DNA of 64,000 bases, taken from Pyrus communis (taxonomy: Eukaryota > Streptophyta > Magnoliopsida > Rosales > Rosaceae). Of this stretch, positions 10,508-23,300 are shown piece by piece; within the stretch, counting starts at the first letter, position 1; the number at the start of each line of letters is the position of its first letter. Where the stretch lies: contig NC_084810.1 of the NCBI RefSeq assembly GCF_963583255.1, positions 7,595,751-7,659,750 on the forward strand, given 5' to 3'. The position numbers and the translations under genes were made by a program. The notes beneath the pieces were generated by a model. The model was not told the DNA's origin, did not search any database, and saw nothing but the letters and a program-made list of their open reading frames with translations.

Positions 10508-13500
10508 ATGGATGCGGAAGCAGAAGCTCTGGAGGAGAAGTTAGTATCTTTGCTTGGTCAGCTTCAAGCAGAGACGGCTATCCTAGAAAGAATGGTGTAC
10601 AAGAACAAGAACCAGCACAGGCGCGGCTCCTATTTCCAGTACCTTATGAAGGTTTTCGAATTCCCCACCTTTTTATGATCATAATGCTTGTACCCATTTG
10701 TTTGGTTCCTCGGAAAATTCATGAAAGAGAAGGAGTTTTTTTTTTTTTTTTTTAACTTGTATCAAGCATGATTTGATTATTTGAATGGTGGGTTTTTGTT
10801 GCACAACGTCTTAAAGTCGGTTTTAAATTTTGAAGTTAGCTGTTTTTACAGTTCTAAGCTTCTTACTTTTTTGTTTGATTGCCTTGAAAATTTATGGAAG
10901 AACAAGAAAAGTTTCGGTATGCATTAATGGGGGTGAAGTTTTAAAATTTAATCATCTATTATGTGTTTTACTTTACTTTTTTGTATGCGTTTACATAGTT
11001 TGCCTCACTTTTGTTTATATCAGGTAAGGAGGGATTTGAGGCTTTTACAATCAACTAAACTGGAGGAACTTTTGGGTTGCTGTTTCCAAAGTATTACTGG
11101 GAAGAGACCTAAGCAAAAGTTGCACTTATTAGAAAGGTAAAACATGAATTTCAATTATCATCCGATGTTGCATTTTTTTTTTTTGGAGGGAGGTAGAGCG
11201 GAGTAGACGTTTCATCAGCGCATAATTAAACTTTAATTAGAGTTCCAAGAAAGCTTATTATGAAATTCGTAATTATTTTGTTAAAAGGAAGGAAAATGTA
11301 TAACATATTGTGTTTTTTGGTTTATTAACTTTATCTTTTGTTATGAATCAAGATCATAGGTAAATGAGTTTTCTCTCTCTTCTAAATTGAAAATCTCAGC
11401 TCTGTGTTTAACAGGCATAAAGCTTTCATTATCCTGTCTACATAGTTTATATTAAAATCACATGCCAAATCGTTGTGTCACAGCTTGAAGAGAAGGAAAT
11501 GTGAAAATGGAAAGCATAATTTTATGGAGCGACTTCTTGGAGCTGCACGCCTTTTATCACAGGTGGTTTCTTGCTTTCATCAAATGATTTGTTAATTTTC
11601 CCTCCCATAAACATCATAATAGTGGTTAATAATGCTTTATTGTGTATAATTTTTGCAAAATCAATTGACTGCTAGGGTTTGCTATAAGCGGGAAACCTTT
11701 CACTTTTATTTGAGGATGTGAGGTATACAACATGTTAACTTAGAAGAGTCCAACCATGAGGTTACATCATTACATTGTTTACTTTTGATTTATGAAGATA
11801 CCTGAATCATGTTTCAAGATATTTTTACTTGTGAATCATGTTACATGAGTGTCTTATACAATTGAATGCCAGGTGTCAAAAGTGATCTATCTATTCATAT
11901 GTCTTTCTGTGAGTGGTTGTGCATACTTGGATCCTGTAACCGATTCTATGCTTGTGATGAGGACTATGTTAGATAGTCCAGCATGAAATACGTGCTCTAT
12001 TCTAACATGTTAACTGTGTTTTGTTTCTGTTGCAGATGGTTGAGCCAATGTTGAAGGCGGCTATGTATCCTTTGCTTACTAGTTACACGTATAGGAATTT
12101 TCTTGTAACTTTTATAAGATCAGAAATAATGTGAAAGCTGCTGTCCAATTGGCTATCACATTACCATATGTCTAATGCATCCGAGTCTCACAGTAGTGTC
12201 TGAGAACTGCTGTCTTGGTCAAATTATCTTAATAACTAGTTTCCCAAGTAAGCTGTAAGCATTTTTGCATGGTATTAGATTTGCAATGTATCTTTTCACA
12301 TAGACCAATTTTTTTCTTTGTTATTGCAGCATAATTATTTTAATTTTTTAAACTATTATTTTGCAAACTGATTGCCATTTTGTATCCAGTAGTCTAGCCC
12401 TTGGATCACCAAACATAAATTGCACATGCATCTTGTGAATTTGTTGATCTTGACTATTCTACAGTGAGATATCTATGTTGCTTGCTCGATCGTTCTTCAT
12501 GGGATTTTCTCTGACTGTGTTAGCTCTGCTTGCACGACTTCGAGTTTTGGTTCAACAAGTAAGAAGTAACTCCAAGCCTTTTTCCCATGATTTTTTAATT
12601 TGAATTGTACAGATTATTTATTAACCGTCTGTAGTTTATGGCAAATATGCTCATGTTCTTATCGTATAGATGGTTCAAGTTCTGAACCCATTCATAAATT
12701 CCCACAAACCTGGAGGCGAAGGAACATGGAACTGAGTTATCCCACAAAACATTATCCGTTTGTTAAACATGTCATATAGCCAAGTGGGTAGTTTGTGGTA
12801 TCATGATGAAGGGAAAATGTACATGCTGCAGCAGCATTTCGTAGTGATTAAACATGGGATTGAGGTATCCAAAGAAGTAATAATGTTTAGGATATTATGT
12901 GGTCTCCCTGAGGAATGTGCCATTTCACTAAGTTTGGACATTTCAAGATTCAAGCTTTTTTCCGACAAAAAAAAAGAAAAAAGAAAAAGGGACATGTCAT
13001 GCTTTAAGTTCATCTCTTGGAGTTGGACTGATTTGCTGAACTTTTCTTTTCCTCTATTTTCTACAGATTCTACTCGATGTTGTTTCAGTATTCAACATGG
13101 TTTCTTCTCTCTCCCAAAAACAGCAATCCGTCAAGATAATTCAAGGAGGACTTGAGGTTTCCCCTTCTTTTATTTGGAAAATTATTCTGTTATCAAATTA
13201 TTTTTAGATCTATGTTTTTTTACTGTTCTCTTTATGCACGATTGATGCAGGTGTTTAGGGAGTTTTACCCTACAAATGAGGAAATTATCATTCTTGAGTG
13301 TGTGTGGAAATCAGATAAGTTTGAATTGATTGAGAGGACACATAAGACTGAGATTGCAACTCATGATGGAGATCTTTGTTTAGGGGAATCATCAGTGCTG
13401 TATCAAAGCACCGAGTCTATCCTTGGAGGTGAGGATACTCATGGATATTTTATTTTTTACTCTATTGAACAGTTCTGTTCACCTGGTCCCTTGGACCAGA

Positions 13501-14826
13501 GAGTTTCTTGGTCAGATGTTGCTGGATTAAATCCAGCAATGGAGAGCAGCATACTGTACGTTATGCCTCCATTTGCTTATCTTTTTCCTCCATTTGCAAT
13601 GTTAGTTGTTCTAATGTGACATGATTGACTTTGCTGCTTTATGTGCTTGTTGCTGTATGATACTGTCTATGCCACATGGATAAAGACACTCAGTGTCTTG
13701 GCTAATTATTTTCTGTCATCGACATGAGCATTTTTATACAGTGAAGGCATTGGGGGCTTCAACTTTCTCTCATTTTCAGGATATACTATTCTTCCTTTTA
13801 CATACTGATAGGAAGCAAAGATTACCAAGTTTTTTCTATTTCTATCTTTCATGTGTATATGTTGTTTTTGAGTTATTCTTAGGCTTTTACGATGTCTTTA
13901 GCCACTGGTAGGTTAGAGGTTCTGCACATTTGAAAGGATGGTTTGTCCACCGTGCTTGTATCTTTAGTTGTATCCTATCAATAAAATTTGTGTTCTCATA
14001 AAATATGAAAAATACCTTTTGGACTTCTATGTTTCTGCACAAAAACATAATAAGTTGTGCTTATGCATCTATCTTTGAGCGATACGAATAATTCATATGT
14101 TTCCTAACACATCTTCCAGTATGATGTATTTTTAGTCGTACGAGTGACTAATTTTCTCCTAAAGGTTCATTCAGGTTTCGTTTAAGTGTTTGAAAAGTCT
14201 ACATGAAGTCCTAAAGAACTTGGTTAAACAGAGGTTTACGGTTATCTACTTGGTTTATAACCAAAGATAAAAATTGTGCGTAGCAGCTTTGTCTAAGTTT
14301 TGTTTTTTCATCGTGAAAAACTTTGTTCTTTGTTTAAACTTTGGTTTCCTGTAGTTTAATGTAATGGAAATTATAATTTACTTGATTCCTGTTAAATTTT
14401 TGGTTTGTGCCAGATGATGAAACTATTCCCGAAACGGCAGATGCAAACCACAGTGCTGAAAAAGTTCCAGTCGAGGTCAAGGAGGATAAGATCGATTTGA
14501 TGTCAGGCCTGTCCAACGACGGTGATAACAGTCAGCTGGTTGAGCGTTGCGAAGATGGTCCAGACATTGGAGAGAATCCGAGCGAGAAGTTTTCCGAAGA
14601 AGGCAGCTTGCTAACAGGCACAAGCTTGTCTTCAAGTTCCGATGCATCAAAACTGAAGTCTGGACCTGTTAAAGTGGCGTTTATACAAGTGAAGCAACCT
14701 TTATACTCGACGGCGAATACAACTGAAATCCATTCTAAAGAAAATGACATCAGTAGCAGTACCAAGGAAGACCCATTATTCAGTTTGCTTTCTGGTGAAA
14801 ATGTAATGAGTAGTAGTCTCTTCTGA
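10508..14826 (+). CDS. NEPRO: Nucleolus and neural progenitor protein (NEPRO/DUF4477)-like
   Basis: Eight exons: 10508-10651, 11024-11136, 11484-11562, 12036-12064, 12465-12558, 13067-13156, 13251-13428 and 14414-14826. All have GT-AG borders and continuous phase, giving about 379 residues. The N-terminal part is helical with a charged heptad-like stretch (residues 1-50), followed by RRDLRLLQSTKLEELLGCC, a basic KRRKCENGK segment, and a hydrophobic helix with FFMGFSLTVLALLARLRVLV. Next comes REFYPTNEEIIILECVW. This layout is that of the NEPRO family (family knowledge: nucleolar protein; animal and fungal members are linked to RNase MRP and rRNA processing). The last 130 residues are acidic, serine-rich and probably disordered. 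An in-frame ATG at 10487 would add seven residues. Exon 4 is only 29 bases. Function in plants is inference. Confidence 0.82.
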
Positions 14827-15519
14827 GTAATCTCATGGATCATGAGCGACACCAGAACCTATTGTATTACATTTACAATGCAATACGATCATTTTTTTTC
14901 TCTTTCTGTCCCAATTAAATTTTCCAACATCACTAAAAAGGGTGGTGTCCTTTTAAGTCGAGTAAAAGGTTATATTATATATGATTACCGCCCTGTAACT
15001 GAAATCCGATTTTTTTTTATTTTTTGTTGTTTTTATGGGCAACAAAAGTGAACAAAAAATATAAAGGAGTTTGGTCATGTGGAAGTCTTGAATAATTGCA
15101 GCGCTTTCTCATCCACACATTTACATGCCGAAAACTCTTTTAACGTCTCCACTTTATTTAACAAATAAAATCCAACCATATCTACTTTGTTTTTGGTCGA
15201 AGCCAAGACACAAATGTGAGAAACTTTGAATCCAACGGTCGGTACTTTCTACATTTTACTCCCATATCCACAGTAAATTTAAAATAAATAAAAAAAAGAG
15301 TTAGTTCAAAACTTTTATATGGGATTGGTTGAGGTTTATTGGGACAGTTGGGTTTGGATTATTTGGGGCCTAGCTGATTCACTAAAGACAGGTGGTTGAA
15401 AAGGATATTGCAGAGATCAAGACGGTGACGTTTTGATGGGATTATAGGACGGAGGAGAGAGATCTTGCTGGTGGAAATTGTGGAAAACTCTGGAGTTTGT
15501 GAAAGGAAAAGCATAGAAA
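14827..15519. other. Spacer between NEPRO-like and lipocalin genes
   Basis: It should hold the NEPRO 3' end and the lipocalin promoter and leader. I see no other gene or element. Confidence 0.5.
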
Positions 15520-18034
15520 ATGGTACTTGTGCTCCAATGCTCTCTTCCTCCTCCTCCAAATGTCTCCACCAGCAGGTACATAATTCTCACTCATGTCCAT
15601 TTCCCACTCTAATACCTTATATTGTTATGAGGCAATTTTTGCTATATTTGCTAAAATTTTTTTGTTAATGCTATTTATTTTTTCATTTTCTCTGTTTTTT
15701 TATTTTTTTTATTTTTTTATTTATCATAATCTTGCTGTAATTGCTCGTAAATGATTTGGTTTCGCAAGTAGAGGATTGCTCTGGTGGTTAGGACCTTCCT
15801 CTTCAACCTACTGCGCTCGCCCCCTGTTCAAACTCTCCCCCTTCCATTAGATAACTTAGAGTAGAAATATCGCTCGTAGTAAGATAAAAATAATGGTAAA
15901 TGTGAAGTAGTCTTGTGGGTTTTGATCTTCAACTATAGCCGATAGGTTGATTTAGAGTGCAATTCCCGTATGATCCTGTCTAATTTATGTAATTACACAT
16001 GCAGAGATGCCTCTGTGTTCTCGGATTCATAAGTGATTACATGAATTATATACGGTTTGGTTTTAAATTTTAACAACATTTTCCAAGTTGATGTTTTTCG
16101 TTTCGTCTTTTTTGAGTGCAAGGAGTGACATTTTGTTCTTGTTATTTACAGGAGAGTGCCTGGTAAGATAATGATGAGTTGCTGTTTGGAGCAATGTATC
16201 AGCAGCAAGCCTCTGACCAGACAGGTTTTATCCGGGCTTGCTGCAACGTTAGTGTTCATCTCTCAAACGAACCAGGTTAGTAGATTTAAATTTTTCGTAG
16301 CGTTATAGGATGCTGGAATTCAATACTAGCACAATATTTGTATTGCTAGTTGCTAAATTTGGCTCATCAGATTACATAAAAGAACATAGGTGTTGGACCA
16401 ATCATTTCCTTGCTGGACATTGTCTAAGCTACCCCCTTAGATTAACATTTGTTCGAGTTCTTTCCCTTGTCAGGAAAGTCACAGCATTTCTGGCTGAGAT
16501 GTTTGAGCTTGGTGTTCTTGATTTTTTATTTGAAACCTCGTAGAACACTAAGTTTTCACTTACTTTAAGGCTTCACTCTGTACAACCAATTTAAATGAGA
16601 TTAGGTTTCCAATAGAATTAGCCGGACTTTGAATGTGCTTGAAAGTTTAATGGGGAATTTAGTCCAAAACTAGGTTGCCTTATGGTTATAGTAACGAAAA
16701 AGATTTAGGTATTCTTGTGTTATTGCAGGAGGTAGAAGATACATGATGCCTTTTACTGCTTTTGGCAGGCGGTTGCATTAGATGTTTCTCATCAACGAAA
16801 TATATATGAGTTTGGAAATGCTTCGGAGGAGGCAGTTACTCTTCCGCTCGATAAGGGATCCGATGAAGGAGATGAGAGGCTAATGATGATGAGAGGCATG
16901 ACAGCAAATAACTTTGACCCTATTAGATATTCTGGAAGGTGGTTTGAAGTTGCTTCACTTAAACGCGGATTTGCTGGGCAAGGTCAGGAAGACTGCCACT
17001 GCACCCAGGTAAACACAAAGGGTACGTGTAGTTATGAACTGCGACGTTTTGTTTGAATTCTTGCTTCTGGAAATAATGTAGAATTGAGAGGAAAATATAT
17101 AATCCCCTTTCTTTTGAATTAGACATGAGTGCAGATCCGAACTGTTGAACCTATTCATTAATCATTGTTGAGCTATCTAGTTGTTTACCGATAGCCCTTC
17201 CAAGTTTCAAGTGATCGAAATCATCCTGAAAGCGATATCAGCTTTCTTGTGATGATTTGCTTCTCATTGTTCATAGATGACAGGTTCTTTCTGTCACATG
17301 TTCACTACCTATTTCCTGACTGCAAAACCATATTAACTTATTATTGCAGGGTGTATATACATTTGACTTGGCGAAACGGGCCATCCAGGTTGATACCTTC
17401 TGTGTTCATGGGAGCCCTGATGGATATATTACTGGCATACGGGGAAATGTTCAATGCCTTTCGGACGAAGATTTGGAGAAAAAAGAAACGGATCTAGAAA
17501 AGCAGGAGATGATCACAGAGAAGTGTTACCTTCGTTTTCCAACGTTGCCATTTATCCCTAAGCTGCCATATGATGTGATTGACACTGATTATGACAATTA
17601 TGCTCTTGTTTCGGGAGCGAAAGACAAGGGTTTTATACAGGTACTTACTCATGAACTGACTTTCAAGTTATCCGAATGTTAAATAAAATGACTCGTGTTT
17701 ACTTGTTTGAACATTATATACTCTTGTCACTTGTTTGACACTTGTTTGGACCTTCCTTTCAATCGAGAGAACCACTCTGGTCTCACCCGAAATGACATTT
17801 TAGGTACAAATACTTCGATTTTTTGGACTTAAAGAAAGGGAATCCAGAACAATCCATTGTCGGGTTATTTTTCACGGATCATTACAGAAAATAGTAAACA
17901 CTCCACGATCATAATTAAATATAACTTGTAGGGATGATCCTTGAAAGTAAATCGTGAAATATGGATGATCAGATCATTGGATCACCGGCGCATTGCTGGG
18001 CAGGCCACAACTGTCCCATCTTTCTTAAAAGGAG

Positions 18035-18070
<36 letters not shown>

Positions 18071-18586
18071 GTACACACACGAGTGGATTGTTAAGATGTA
18101 AAACTGTTCTTTTTTCTGCTCATTGGTTGGCTCTTGTTTGTGCTTTTACACTCCACATATTATATACGCTCACAACGGCACTGTTAAGATGCAGAAGCTT
18201 GTTGCGCAAGTTTTACTCGCGTCTTTACCATTCAGGGATGCATCAATCATATCTTCATATTCTGTTTTCATTTACTTGTGAGTCGTTTTGTGGCATTAAC
18301 ATTACAGATTTACTCGAGAACACCTAATCCTGGTCCTGAGTTCATAGAGAAGTACAAATCTTACTTGGCCAACTTCGGATATGACCCGAGCAAAATCAAG
18401 GACACACCACAAGACTGTGAGCAAATGACGGACACGCGGTTATCTGCAATGATGTCAATGCCCGGGATGCAACAGGCGTTAACAAATCAATTTCCTGATC
18501 TAGAACTGAAGAAACCAGTTCAATTTGATCCCTTTACGAGCGTATTCGACACTTTAAAGAAGCTTGTTCAGCTTTATTTTAAATAG
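15520..18586 (+). CDS. LCNP: Chloroplastic lipocalin (LCNP/CHL)
   Basis: Five exons: 15520-15575, 16152-16275, 16769-17008, 17350-17640 and 18308-18586, giving 329 residues in continuous frame. The N-terminus is basic and Ser/Pro-rich, and a hydrophobic stretch LSGLAATLVFISQ precedes VALDVS, as expected of a thylakoid-lumen bipartite transit peptide. The lipocalin GxW signature is in DPIRYSGRWFEVASLKRG; a further family block is DYDNYALVSGAKDKGFIQIY. Several cysteines (CHC, FCV, NVQC, KCY, DCEQ) are available for disulfides. Arabidopsis LCNP protects thylakoid lipids and is needed for sustained photoprotective quenching (family knowledge). A damaged duplicate lies downstream at 21835-23300. 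Confidence 0.95.
15765..15890 (+). mobile_element. tRNA-derived SINE-like sequence in LCNP intron 1
   Basis: The sequence gctctggtggttagga resembles a pol III A box and ctgttcaaactctcc a B box about 50 bases downstream. The stretch ends with a 'ttagagtagaaatatcgctcg' type tail region followed by A-rich DNA. It is not a tRNA, since it has no plausible cloverleaf. I could not fix a target duplication. Confidence 0.55.
18032..18078. repeat. (AC)n(AT)n microsatellite in LCNP intron 4
   Basis: About 13 AC units run directly into AT units and a further short AC stretch. It is likely polymorphic in length. Confidence 0.9.
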
Positions 18587-18756
18587 CCCTGAGCTGCTTA
18601 GTCTTTGCCCTTCTTGTTTGTATCTGTTCTGTCCTTACAAATCAAACTAGAAGAGAGATTAAGTCGTTGTTCGTACCATTCATGGTTTCTTCTTTGTAAT
18701 TTTCATACTGGTGCAGAGAGAAATTTAACTGTAAGATGATATTTTATAAATAATTT

Positions 18757-18877
18757 GGGAATTGTTATTAGCACTTCAGAAATCTTATTTGGTATTTCAA
18801 ACTTTCCATAATTAGAAAGAAAAATATATTTGTGAGGAGTGTAGAATGAGATTTTTGGAGTGCTAATAACAGTTTCT
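18757..18877. mobile_element. Short MITE with inverted ends
   Basis: ttgttattagcact at the left is the inverse of agtgctaataaca at the right, and pairing continues inward (cagaaatct against agatttttg). The length is about 110-120 bases. It lies in the LCNP 3' flank. The target duplication is unclear. Confidence 0.6.
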
Positions 18878-19035
18878 ATAATTTTTATGTTAAACTTATT
18901 TTATCTAACAAAATCTATCGTTTGACCAAAAAAAAAAAAAACACTAAATGATAAATTCAGGAAAGTGATTTTCACACATTTTTTACACCATTCTTTATTT
19001 ATGGCCATCGGATTTAACTGTACAACCATTGTTGT

Positions 19036-19400
19036 AAAATCTTCGCCTATCACCTCATAGGCCCTACCTACGTGTTAGGCGGCTGGCCATAGTCTTGATT
19101 AATCTCTAGGTGTTTAAAAATTAAGAAATGACACATATCTGCTTAGGGGCCCACATAAGCATCACTTAGGTTGCGACTCACTTAGACAGAAAATAAATAA
19201 CTTTCATTTTGTATTATGTTCTAATACTTTATAATGTGTATATATATATCATTCTATTTTCAATTTATATATTTCAAAGTAATTATGTATTTTTTTAATT
19301 GTAAGAATACATTTATTTATACGATATATAATAAATTTATTTAAATCTGCTCGATAGGCTAAACCCCACCGTCCGATTATCGTTTAGAATATCCCATAAT
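19036..19400. mobile_element. Non-autonomous element of the 'cctagg' family, copy 1
   Basis: It shares with 58727-59232 a series of blocks in the same order. These are a 'ggcggctggcca' type start, 'ttaatctctaggtgtttaaaaattaagaaa', a stretch with 'cacttagacagaaaat', a central AT-rich part with 'tatttatac', and 'taataaatttatttaaatctgc' near the end. The ends carry ttgtaaaat at the left and tttagaat at the right. It is a degraded DNA-transposon derivative; the class is uncertain. Confidence 0.55.
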
Positions 19401-19580
19401 TTATTGCTTACAATTGTCTGATTTGGCCCAATCGTAATTGGAATGGGTTAAGTTAAGGGACTCGGGTCAAAATAAAGCCCAATAAAAGCCCACACCAAAA
19501 ACACAGGCAAACATAAACATAGCTAGTAGTAGCTAGCTATCCTAGCAAATTCATTTCTGGAAAAAAACCAAAGAGAAACC

Positions 19581-20915
19581 ATGAAACTCTCCTTCTCTCT
19601 CCCTCCCAAATCCTCCTCCAAGTCAAACCCTAAACGCAACCCCTCCTCCGCCACCGCCAACTTCGACGACGGCACCGGAAACAACGCAAACGACGCCGCT
19701 TCCAAGCACTTCGTCAGCGAATTCGATGCTTCAAAACCCCTATCCGCCGACCCCAAAGCCCGCGTGATCGCCCCGATCCCCAACGAATGGCGGCCCCACA
19801 AGAAGATGAAGAACATGGAGCTCCCCATCACCGAGCCCAACGGCCACGAGCTCCAGTTCGAGGTCGAGACGCTCTCGGTCAACGACGACCCCGACGCCAA
19901 GATTTCGTACGGTCTCAATCTTCGGGAGAAATCGGAATCCGAGAATCGGGAGAGGTTGGGGAACAATGAGCGGCTGAGATCTAGGGGCGTGGAGGATACG
20001 CTGCTGCAGAAGTTTAAAGATGATTTGGAGCGGTTGTCGGATCATAGGGGGTTGGAGGAGTACGAAGAGATGCCGGTGGAGGGTTATGGCGAGGCGTTGC
20101 TTACCGGGTACGGGTGGTACCCGGGTAGAGGAATTGGCAAGAATGCGAAGGAAGATGTGAAAATTGTGGAGTATACTCGGAGTACTGATAGGCACGGGTT
20201 AGGGTTTCTTGCAAATTCGAAAGAGAATTCGAAAGAGAAGGATAGAAAGAATAAAGAGAAGGAGAAGAGGAAAGATGGGGATGTGGGGAAGGAAGTTAGG
20301 ATCGTTTCGGGTCGAGACTATGCGGGTTTGAGAGGTAGGATTTTAGAGAAATTGGGCAATGGGAAGCTGGTTTTGAAGCTGTTGAGTAAGAGCAAGGGGC
20401 AAGATGAAGAGGTTGTAAAAGTGAATGCGGATGAAGTTGCGGAATTGGGTTCGAAAGAAGAAGAGAAGTGCTTTAGGAGATTGAATGATGCAAAAAGGAA
20501 AGTGGGTAGTGATAGTAAGCCGAGACGAGAGGAGCGGAGGGGTTATTCAACGTGGCTTGCAAGGAACATTCGGGTCAGGGTTATTAGCAAGGACTTGAAA
20601 GGTGGGAAATTGTATTTGAGAAAAGGAGAGGTGATGGATGTTGTTGGACCCTACACCTGTGATATATCTATGGATGGGAGTAGGGAGCTTGTGCAGGGGG
20701 TGTCCCAGGATTTTCTTGAGACTGCCCTGCCAAGGCGTGGTGGACCGGTTCTTGTGTTATCTGGGAAGCATAAGGGGGTCTATGGTAGTCTTGTGGAGAA
20801 GGATTCCGACAGAGAGACTGGTGTTGTCAAGGATTCCGACACCCATGCCTTGCTCAATGTGGGTCTTGAGCAGATTGCCGAGTTTACTGGTGATCCCAAC
20901 GACCTTGGATATTGA
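19581..20915 (+). CDS. MOS2: MOS2-like G-patch and KOW protein
   Basis: Single-exon gene of 444 residues; the ATG at 19581 follows a purine-rich leader. The N-terminal blocks FVSEFDASKPL and IAPIPNEWRPHKKMKN are shared with the Spp2/GPKOW family. A G-patch covers residues 163-210 with the glycines of GYGEALLTGYGWYPGRGIG and GLGF. A Lys/Glu-rich stretch follows at 215-236. KOW motifs lie at about 238-265 (VRIVSGRDYAGLRGRI) and 388-415 (PVLVLSGKHKGVYGSLV). Arabidopsis MOS2 is a nuclear RNA-binding protein required for innate immunity and microRNA maturation, and its relatives act in the spliceosome (family knowledge). The 5' half of the coding region is GC-rich and the 3' half is not. It sits between the intact and broken lipocalin copies. 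Confidence 0.95.
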   Translation: MKLSFSLPPKSSSKSNPKRNPSSATANFDDGTGNNANDAASKHFVSEFDASKPLSADPKARVIAPIPNEWRPHKKMKNMELPITEPNGHELQFEVETLSVNDDPDAKISYGLNLREKSESENRERLGNNERLRSRGVEDTLLQKFKDDLERLSDHRGLEEYEEMPVEGYGEALLTGYGWYPGRGIGKNAKEDVKIVEYTRSTDRHGLGFLANSKENSKEKDRKNKEKEKRKDGDVGKEVRIVSGRDYAGLRGRILEKLGNGKLVLKLLSKSKGQDEEVVKVNADEVAELGSKEEEKCFRRLNDAKRKVGSDSKPRREERRGYSTWLARNIRVRVISKDLKGGKLYLRKGEVMDVVGPYTCDISMDGSRELVQGVSQDFLETALPRRGGPVLVLSGKHKGVYGSLVEKDSDRETGVVKDSDTHALLNVGLEQIAEFTGDPNDLGY

Positions 20916-21834
20916 TTCATAGGTACTTCGAGTCATAATTTCATTCCCCTTATACTGTGTTTGTAAGCCGAAATTCCTATTAACTAAATTTGATATCTTT
21001 GTTTCCCATGCTATACTGCTTGTATTTATATGAACTTGGGAGTTTATCATTATTTCCGTGTTTGAACTTTCCAGTGTTCTGAATTTTATTATTTCATTCA
21101 GATGAATATTTCTTTAGTTTAATAAGCGTTGCCTGTTAAATCTTATTTATGGGTATTCCACCACCATGCACTTCTGTTAGAGTTCGTTTAATTTTATCAT
21201 CTTGCACCTATACCATCAGTCTTCATTGTACAATATCAAACTCTGTGTAAGTTGTATGATGAGCCTTTGTGTATCCATTACAATGTTGCTATTGGTAGTC
21301 TGGTACTCTGTGGGTTAAGAAGTCTAATTCTTGTGTTGTATGATGGTCAAAATTTTGAATAGCAGAACCAAAACCCATCGCCTTACCAGTTGGTTGTGAT
21401 TTTGCTGGAAATAGAAATTGATTATTTTGATCTTAAAGTGTCATTTTTCAACAAGTATTTTACGGTGATTTAAGACCATAGATTATCAGTTCGTTATCTA
21501 AATTTTTTTGACCGGATCTTTTAGTACTGAGGGTCTGAGAGACTGAGGCCTGACTCTCTAAGTCCATTTGATCCATGACCCATTTTTCCCTGATCTTTAC
21601 TATCTTTTAACCTTACCAGTTGCTTAGGCTTCAAAAGGCCTGATGCAGCAGGTTGTCTGTTTCCGTTGGCATTTGTGATTTTAGTAGTACACATTTCTTC
21701 TTAATCAGTTTATATTGTCATGGCGACACATAAAATATGGTAACTTTCAGTTCTGATACACAACCTAGTTAGATGAACAGAAGATACTTTTTTTAGAGTA
21801 TGGATAACGTAATTTGAATCATTGGTGGTCACTA
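20916..21834. other. MOS2 3' flank
   Basis: Presumed 3' untranslated region followed by intergenic DNA. I recognise nothing in it. Confidence 0.5.
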
Positions 21835-23300
21835 ACCGTAGACCCTTTCACTGTTAGATATTTTGGAATGTGGTTTCAACACTGAAGTTGCTTCACTTAA
21901 CTGTGGATGTTCAGCACAAGGTCACGAACAACAGTCACTGCACCTAGGAAAATTGCAAAGGGCAGGGCACTTTTTTGTGAGTTGTGACTTCAGATATTGA
22001 AATCATGTTTGAAAATAATTGATATATGGAGAGGAATTGTGTTTAACGGACTGTTGGGTCTAAAGTTTAATGGACTGAGTTCCTACCCCCACAGACGGAG
22101 AGTTAGACTCTATGTATTGCTGGACTTAAATGTAAATTCGAAATGTTTAGCATGCTTATCCCTCATTCGTGCTTGTCTGTTAGATATAATCCTTCCAAGT
22201 TGCAAGTGGTCCAAATCCTTCTGCAAGCAATATTTGTCTTGTTATGCTTTTCACTTATCATTGCTTATTAAAAAAACAGGTTCTTTCGTTCAGAATCTTA
22301 AATTTCTGATTGCAGTGGTATTTCAACTTATCAAGTTGCAGGTGCATAAACGTTTGTTATGGACACATCATCCATCCAGGTTAATACCTTCTGTGTACAA
22401 GAGGCCGTACATGAGGCCCTGAAATGGATATGTTGGTGGCATACGGGCAAGGTTGAATCCCTTTTAGAAGAAGATTTAGAAAAAAATTGAGACGGAGCTA
22501 TCAAAGCAGGAGATGATCAAAGAGTAATGTTACCTTCGTTGTCCTAGATTGCCATTTATCACCCAGACGCTATATGATGTGATTGCAACTGATTATGACA
22601 ATTTTTCCTTTTTCAGAAGCAAAAGATAGAAGTTCCGCACAGGTACTTATGGAAATGGCTTTTAGTTTATATGCAAAACTATGTAAAGTATTCATGTTTA
22701 TTTGTGAGAAGAAGAATATGCTAGTCACTTCTATTTGGACCCATGCTTTCAATTACAAAGACTGGTCTCGCCCGATGTTTTACGTGGGACTTTTGGGTGA
22801 AGATTTTGATTGATGATGAGCCAACTACTTCAACCAATTCCACATGCATAAGTGAAGTCTATTTACGTATCTCAGGAGTAAGTGTTTTGAGGATTGCCAG
22901 ATGTAGGTTGAGTTAGATTATGGTGCGTCTTTAACTACGACATTGATAGGCTTTCTAGACCTTTACACTCAGTTTCCATAAACATGCTCACATTAACACA
23001 CACAGCTGGATTTCTTTTGGTGTACATACTGTGTTGTTTTACTACTTCAACGTTGTCACAATATAGACTTGTTTATGCTCTGATTCTCTAAATGCTACGA
23101 GATGCTTTGACGGTTGACAATTACTTGTCTCTCCAGTTTGGGTATAACTGCAATTACTAAATCGTTTCTTTGCTATTAATCTGTCAGATTTACTCGAGAA
23201 CGCGCAGTCGTGGTAATGAATTCATAGGGAAGTTGTAGATCGGAATGCAACAGGCTTTATACAAATGATTTTCTTGATCTGGAATTGAAAGCTTGGTGGT
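21835..23300 (+). pseudogene. Truncated, broken duplicate of the chloroplastic lipocalin gene
   Basis: Three blocks match LCNP in order. Block one, 21850-21965, matches the end of exon 3. Block two, about 22340-22620, matches exon 4 (from catccaggttaataccttct to gattatgacaattt). Block three, 23188-23290, matches the start and later part of exon 5 (atttactcgagaac). Intron sequence is also alike, for example 'ccttccaagt' and the 'tgcttctcattg' region, so it is a DNA-level copy and not a retrocopy. Exons 1-2 are absent. Block one has a 7-base insertion; block two contains TGA and TAA in the original frame; block three has TAG and lacks about 110 bases of exon 5. It cannot encode a lipocalin. Confidence 0.9.

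Noticed and set aside
12760..13155. 131-codon plus-strand frame in the NEPRO-like gene
   Set aside because: It reads through an intron; only its last part overlaps exon 6, in another frame.
15765..15890. Possible tRNA gene
   Set aside because: A- and B-box-like words are present but no acceptor stem or anticodon arm pairs; a SINE explains it better.
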